Shown piece after piece: positions 32,400-36,164 of a stretch of DNA of 36,164 nt. The notes beneath the pieces are model-generated. The model searched no databases. It saw only the letters and a list, made by a program, of their open reading frames with translations, and had not been told where the DNA came from. Each line of letters begins with the position of its first letter. Position 1 is the stretch's first letter. The translations under genes and the position numbers were made by a program. This DNA is from Comamonadaceae bacterium (GTDB lineage: Bacteria > Pseudomonadota > Gammaproteobacteria > Burkholderiales > Burkholderiaceae_C): assembly GCA_014190675.1 (NCBI GenBank), contig BJGT01000019.1, positions 1-36,164 of the forward strand, in the 5' to 3' direction.

Positions 32400-33755
32400 T
32401 CAATGCCGGCTGGTTGCCAGCACGCTGTGGACCGACTCGGCGATGATCTCCACCACCCGTTTGAGCATGGGTTCTTGCATCACCAGCGCTGGGCCCAGGT
32501 AAATGGTGTCACCGCGTCCGCGTGTGACCAAGCCGCGCCGGCGGGCTTCGGCAATCACGGCCGGGCCGATCTTGCGGCTGGCAGCAAAACTGGACTTGCT
32601 GGCCTTGTCCTCCACCAGTTCGACTGCTGCCATCAGACCCAGGCCGCGCACGTCGCCCACATGAACATGCTGGCCCAGTGCGGCGCGCAGGTCTGCCAAA
32701 AACCGCTCGCCATTCACTTCTGCCGCCTGCACCAGCTGCTCTTGCTCGATGACATCGATCGCCGCCAGCGCCACCGCACAGGTGACCGGGTGACCGCTGT
32801 AGGTGTAGCAGTGCATCCAGGGGTCGGAGCCGGCCCGGTCAAAGACATCGGCAATCTGGTCGGACAGGCCGATGCCGCCCAGCGGCACATAGCCGCTGGT
32901 GATGCCCTTGGCAAACTGCATCAGGTCGGGTTGCACGCCCCAATGGTCTAGCGCGAACATCCGGCCCGTGCGGCCAAAGCCGGTGATGGTTTCATCGGCA
33001 GCCAGCAGCACCTGGTATTTGTCGCAAATCTCACGGACGCGCTTGAAGTAGCCCGACGGCGGCACATAGGCGCCGCCACCGCACACCGGTTCGACCAAAA
33101 ACAGCGCCACGGTATCTGGTCCCTCAGCCAGAATGGCTCGCTCCAGCTCGTTGGCCGCAGCGGTGGCCGGGTCCTGCCCGGGAGGCACGGCGTAGCGGTA
33201 GGGGTCGTAATTGGGAATGTGTACAAAGCCCGGCATACGGGGCTCGAATGAAGGCCAGTAGGCCGGCAGCCCGGTGGCGCACATGGCGGCCAGGGTGGTG
33301 CCGTGGTAGCCGCCGAGCTGGCTGATAGTTTTGATTTTCCCGGGCTGCCCCAGCGCTTTCCAGTAGTAGCGCGCGGTTTTGATGACGCTATCGGTCGACT
33401 CGCCGCCGCCTGAGGTGAAGAAAAACCGGTTGATGTTGGGGTAGGTCAGGCCGGCCAGCCGCTCGCCCAGGGCCATGGCCTGCAGATTGCTGCTGCCAGC
33501 GTAGCCAGAGGCATAGGCCAGCGTTCCCATTTGGGCCGCGGCGGCGGCCACCAGCGTGGGCTGGCTGTAACCCAGGGTGACATTCCACAGGCCAGACATG
33601 GCGTCAATAAAGCGCTGGCCGTCGGCGTCGATCAGCTCGCAGCCTTCGCCCTTCACCCACACCTTGCCGTCGAGGTGTGTTTTCTCGCTGTGCAAAGAGT
33701 GCACTAGGTGGCGGTGATCGCGTGCCAGCAACTCGGCATTGAGGTTTTTGCCCAT
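32400..33755 (-). CDS. Class III aminotransferase (omega-aminotransferase type)
   Basis: About 451 residues. SGLWNVTLGYS and FFTSGGGESTDSVIKTAR at the N-terminal side, GGYHGTT, then LAADETITGFGRTG with D254, and the PLP lysine K283 in FAKGITSGYVPLGG. These mark the omega-amino acid:pyruvate transaminase group of fold-type I PLP enzymes, which deaminate beta-alanine, GABA, taurine, putrescine or other amines. ATG 33755 is chosen, with AAGGA upstream; a frame reaching back to 33899 overlaps the DUF1185 gene. It follows the DUF1185 gene by 22 bases. Beside the TRAP system it probably serves catabolism of an imported amine or amino acid; the substrate is not deducible. Confidence 0.87.
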   Translation of the reverse strand: MGKNLNAELLARDHRHLVHSLHSEKTHLDGKVWVKGEGCELIDADGQRFIDAMSGLWNVTLGYSQPTLVAAAAAQMGTLAYASGYAGSSNLQAMALGERLAGLTYPNINRFFFTSGGGESTDSVIKTARYYWKALGQPGKIKTISQLGGYHGTTLAAMCATGLPAYWPSFEPRMPGFVHIPNYDPYRYAVPPGQDPATAAANELERAILAEGPDTVALFLVEPVCGGGAYVPPSGYFKRVREICDKYQVLLAADETITGFGRTGRMFALDHWGVQPDLMQFAKGITSGYVPLGGIGLSDQIADVFDRAGSDPWMHCYTYSGHPVTCAVALAAIDVIEQEQLVQAAEVNGERFLADLRAALGQHVHVGDVRGLGLMAAVELVEDKASKSSFAASRKIGPAVIAEARRRGLVTRGRGDTIYLGPALVMQEPMLKRVVEIIAESVHSVLATSRH

Positions 33756-33777
33756 GGTGGTGTGTCCTTGTGTTGGT

Positions 33778-34332
33778 CTATTCGGGTAGCCCGATTCGGT
33801 GCAGGGGGCGCCCGCCAATGCCCAGCACCAGTGCCACAACCACCTCGTTGGCATGGGGTGCATCGGGGATGACGATTTCGGCGGCGTCCATGTCATCAAA
33901 GTTCCAGATCCGGTTCTTGTTGGTTACCGGCATCACGATCACGGCGCCTGGGCCGCCCATTTTTTTGGTGGATGGGATGATGTCCTTGCCCTCGTGCACG
34001 GCTGCGCGTACCGGGGCACCAAAGCTGGGGTGGATCAGCGCTGCGGCATGCTCGAGTTCGCCCGCCGTGCCAACGATAGCGCCCTTGCCGTAGCTCTGCA
34101 CATCGTCAGGCGCAACGCCGAGAGCGGCGACGCCGCGTTTGGCCAGCAGGCCCCCGATTTCGGCACCCAGGGCGTACAGCGGTGACAGGTCCTGCACATA
34201 CTGGCCGGCATAGGGGTTGGTGATCACCGCTGCCACCGTCACCTTGCGCGACGGTGGGATGACCTCACGCCCCATCTCCTGCATGGTTTCTTCGAGTTGT
34301 ATGACGATTTTCCGAACCTGCAGAGTGAGCAT
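33778..34332 (-). CDS. DUF1185 (amino acid synthesis family) protein
   Basis: Protein of 184 residues of the DUF1185/AA_synth family: VRKIVIQLEE near the start, VAAVITNPYAGQYVQDL, GVAPDDVQSYGKGAIVGTAGELEHAAAL, split at GKGAIVG, then HEGKDIIPSTKKMGGPGA and the C-terminal DAPHANEVVVAL. The family is common in Burkholderiales next to amino acid transporters and PLP enzymes, but its reaction is unknown. The ATG has AAGGA nine bases upstream. It is the first gene of a two-gene unit with the class III aminotransferase. The 100-base upstream gap (34333-34432) contains TATAGT on the minus strand, a possible -10 element. Confidence 0.85.
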   Translation of the reverse strand: MLTLQVRKIVIQLEETMQEMGREVIPPSRKVTVAAVITNPYAGQYVQDLSPLYALGAEIGGLLAKRGVAALGVAPDDVQSYGKGAIVGTAGELEHAAALIHPSFGAPVRAAVHEGKDIIPSTKKMGGPGAVIVMPVTNKNRIWNFDDMDAAEIVIPDAPHANEVVVALVLGIGGRPLHRIGLPE

Positions 34333-34432
34333 ATTGACCGTCCTTAGACTAAAAGAATTGATTGTTGGAAAAAACTATAAACCGAATGTTTGGCGACTGT
34401 TCGGCCCGCCACATCGGCGGACCATCTGCAGC

Positions 34433-35407
34433 TTAGTTGACCATCACCAGCTTGCCCTTTACACCGCGCGAGCCCATGTGGGCAAAAGCCGCTTTGAGCT
34501 CGGCCATGGGCATGGTGCGGTCGATCACCGGTTTGATTTTCCCCTGGCTGTACCACTGCGCCAACTCACCCATCATGGCCGCGTTGGCCCGGGCTTCGCG
34601 TTTGGCAAAGTCGCCCATGAACACGCCCACAATAGACGCGCCTTTGAGCAGGGCAAGGTTAAGCGGCAGCGACGGAATCGGGCCGGCCGCAAAGCCAATC
34701 ACCAGGTAGCGTCCGCGCCATGCGATCGAGCGAAACGCGGGTTCGGCGTAGTCGCCCCCCACCGGGTCGTAAATCACGTCGGGGCCTTTGCCCTTGGTCA
34801 TCGCTTTGACAGCCTCACGCAGATTTTCGCTGCTGTAGTTGATGCTCGCATCAGCGCCAATCGAGATGCACAGCGCGCATTTGTCGGCGCTGGAGGCAGC
34901 CGCAATCACTGTGGCGCCACAGGCCTTGGCGATCTGGATGGCCGAAGTTCCTACGCCGCCGGAAGCACCCAAAACCAGCACGGTTTCACCTGCCTTGAGC
35001 TGAGCACGGTCGAGCAAGGCATGGTGCGAGGTGGCATAAGTCATGATGAAGGCGGCGGCATCGACCGCGGCGAAGTCTGGGGGCAGGGGCATGCACAACG
35101 CAGCTGGAGCCAGGGTGTGGGTGGCAAAACCACCAGTCCCGGAGAGGCAGGCCACGGCTTGGCCGATCTTGAGGTGCGAGACCCCCTGGCCAACCGCCTC
35201 AACCACACCGGCATACTCGGCGCCCGGTACAAAGGGCAGCGCCGGCTTGATCTGGTACTTGTTTTGCACAATCAGCAAGTCCGGAAAATTCAGGCTGGCG
35301 GCATGAATTTTCAGCAGTACCTCACCTGCACCGGGTTGCGGGGTGGGTAATTCTGTCCAGGTAAGAGCGTCAACGCCCACCGGGTTGCTGCAGAGCCAAG
35401 CATGCAT
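34433..35407 (-). CDS. NADPH:quinone oxidoreductase-like medium-chain dehydrogenase
   Basis: About 324 residues, the usual length for zinc-free medium-chain reductases. It begins MHAWLCSNPVG; GEVLLKIHAASLNFPDLLI and FVPGAEYAGVVEAVG mark the GroES-like catalytic domain, VLVLGASGGVGTSAIQIAK the NADPH-binding turn, and DVIYDPVGGDY the family string. No zinc-binding cysteine/histidine set is present, which fits quinone or enoyl reductases of the QOR group. The ATG at 35407 stands eight bases after GGAG; a GTG three codons earlier is possible. Transcribed alone, divergent from surE. Confidence 0.87.
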   Translation of the reverse strand: MHAWLCSNPVGVDALTWTELPTPQPGAGEVLLKIHAASLNFPDLLIVQNKYQIKPALPFVPGAEYAGVVEAVGQGVSHLKIGQAVACLSGTGGFATHTLAPAALCMPLPPDFAAVDAAAFIMTYATSHHALLDRAQLKAGETVLVLGASGGVGTSAIQIAKACGATVIAAASSADKCALCISIGADASINYSSENLREAVKAMTKGKGPDVIYDPVGGDYAEPAFRSIAWRGRYLVIGFAAGPIPSLPLNLALLKGASIVGVFMGDFAKREARANAAMMGELAQWYSQGKIKPVIDRTMPMAELKAAFAHMGSRGVKGKLVMVN

Positions 35408-35527
35408 GGTGTTCACTCCAAATAATCGCCCCGATCATAGAGGGCCGGCAGTCGGCAAAATGTCCCCCGGGTGACCACTTTTTTCGCTGGGTTGCAACCC
35501 TACAATCCGAAGCAACCATGGGACAAC
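35408..35527. promoter_or_regulatory. Divergent region between the quinone reductase and surE genes
   Basis: Holds both start regions. TACAAT at 35501-35506 is a good -10 for surE, 22 bases before its ATG, without a clear -35. GGAG on the minus strand serves the quinone reductase gene. Confidence 0.4.
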
Positions 35528-36164
35528 ATGAAAATCCTGATCTCTAACGACGACGGCTACCTGGCCCCTGGAATCATCGCGCTCTACGAGGCGCTCAAAG
35601 ATGTCGCTGAGGTGGAGGTGGTCGCACCGGAGCAAAACAACAGCGCCAAGTCCAACGCCCTAACACTGCATTCACCGCTTTATGTGTACCGGGGCGAGAA
35701 CGGTTTTCGTTATATCAATGGCACGCCGGCTGATTGCGTGCATGTGGCACTGAGCGGCCTGCTTGGTTATCGCCCGGACCTGGTGGTATCTGGCATCAAC
35801 AACGGCGCCAATATGGGTGACGACACCATTTATTCGGGCACCGTGGGCGCTGCCATGGAAGGCTTCTTGTTTGGCATACCGGCCATCGCTTTCTCGCAGG
35901 TAGAACGCCAATGGGTGGAGCTGGCCGCAGCCGCCCGCAAGGCGCGGGACCTGGTTCTGCAACTCGCGCAGCAGCAGCTCGTCGGCAGCAATCCTTGGCT
36001 GCTCAATGTCAATATTCCAAACCTGCCCTACGAGGCTATCGGACCGGTCCAATGCTGTCGCTTGGGGCGCCGGCATGCGGCTGAGGCGGTCATCCAGCAA
36101 CTTAGTCCGCGCGGCGACACCATGTACTGGATTGGTGCCGCAGGCCCGGCCATGGACGATGGTG
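35528..36164 (+). CDS. surE: 5'/3'-nucleotidase SurE (partial, cut by right edge)
   Basis: The first 212 residues are present; the frame is open at the window end. [16 protein letters not shown] has the metal-binding aspartates D8 and D9, followed by [11 protein letters not shown] with the metal-ligand serine, and [25 protein letters not shown], split as SGINNGAN and [11 protein letters not shown], with the conserved asparagine. SurE dephosphorylates nucleoside monophosphates and needs a divalent metal. Full-length proteins have about 250 residues, so roughly 40 are missing. In many proteobacteria surE is followed by pcm, nlpD and rpoS, which may lie just outside. Confidence 0.95.
   Translation, partial: MKILISNDDGYLAPGIIALYEALKDVAEVEVVAPEQNNSAKSNALTLHSPLYVYRGENGFRYINGTPADCVHVALSGLLGYRPDLVVSGINNGANMGDDTIYSGTVGAAMEGFLFGIPAIAFSQVERQWVELAAAARKARDLVLQLAQQQLVGSNPWLLNVNIPNLPYEAIGPVQCCRLGRRHAAEAVIQQLSPRGDTMYWIGAAGPAMDDG

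Overview
The window looks like a chromosomal piece from a betaproteobacterium of the Comamonadaceae type (Rhodoferax/Polaromonas/Limnohabitans relatives). The grounds are the high G+C, the Bug-type (TctC) solute receptor, the TAXI-TRAP transporter with a fused permease, the 3-oxoadipyl-CoA-type thiolase, and the many short convergent or divergent operons. The genus is an inference. No rRNA, tRNA, CRISPR array, transposase or replication origin was seen.

Left part (1-9.8 kb) is the accessory region. It holds several surface or secreted proteins that share one roughly 110-residue module: a doublet of dockerin-like EF-hand helices followed by a GDV(D/N)GS beta segment. Copies occur in a gene tail cut by the left edge, in a fused Ig-like/cyclophilin protein, near the N-terminus of a large YHYH-domain lipoprotein, and in a decayed RTX-repeat gene with frameshifts and in-frame TGA codons. 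The lipoprotein heads a tight three-gene minus-strand operon with a small exported protein of unknown function and a HupE/UreJ-type membrane protein that carries its own EF-hand loop. A family-4 glycosyltransferase and a small unknown protein close the region.

Middle part (9.8-20.5 kb) holds catabolic and housekeeping genes: a truncated Gfo/Idh/MocA oxidoreductase remnant; a minus-strand run of an unknown protein, a Bug receptor, a nitronate monooxygenase-like flavoprotein and a type II HAD hydrolase; a Baeyer-Villiger-type flavin monooxygenase; an alpha/beta hydrolase overlapping an ArnT-like membrane glycosyltransferase; a thiolase; and a ketopantoate-reductase-like protein.

Right-middle part (20.7-28.5 kb) is a coherent pathway. 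A ureidoglycine-glyoxylate aminotransferase (PucG/HpxJ type) is divergent from a compact operon encoding the three oxamate carbamoyltransferase proteins (AllF/FdrA, AllG/YlbE, AllH/YlbF), a carbamate kinase (AllK/ArcC type) and an oxamate amidohydrolase (HpxW type). Together they would convert ureidoglycine through oxalurate to oxamate and carbamoyl phosphate, and then to oxalate, ammonia, CO2 and ATP.

Right end (28.5-36.2 kb) has a universal stress protein followed by a TAXI-TRAP receptor and fused permease, with a hairpin between receptor and permease. Then come a class III aminotransferase with a DUF1185 partner, a medium-chain quinone oxidoreductase, and the start of surE, cut by the right edge.
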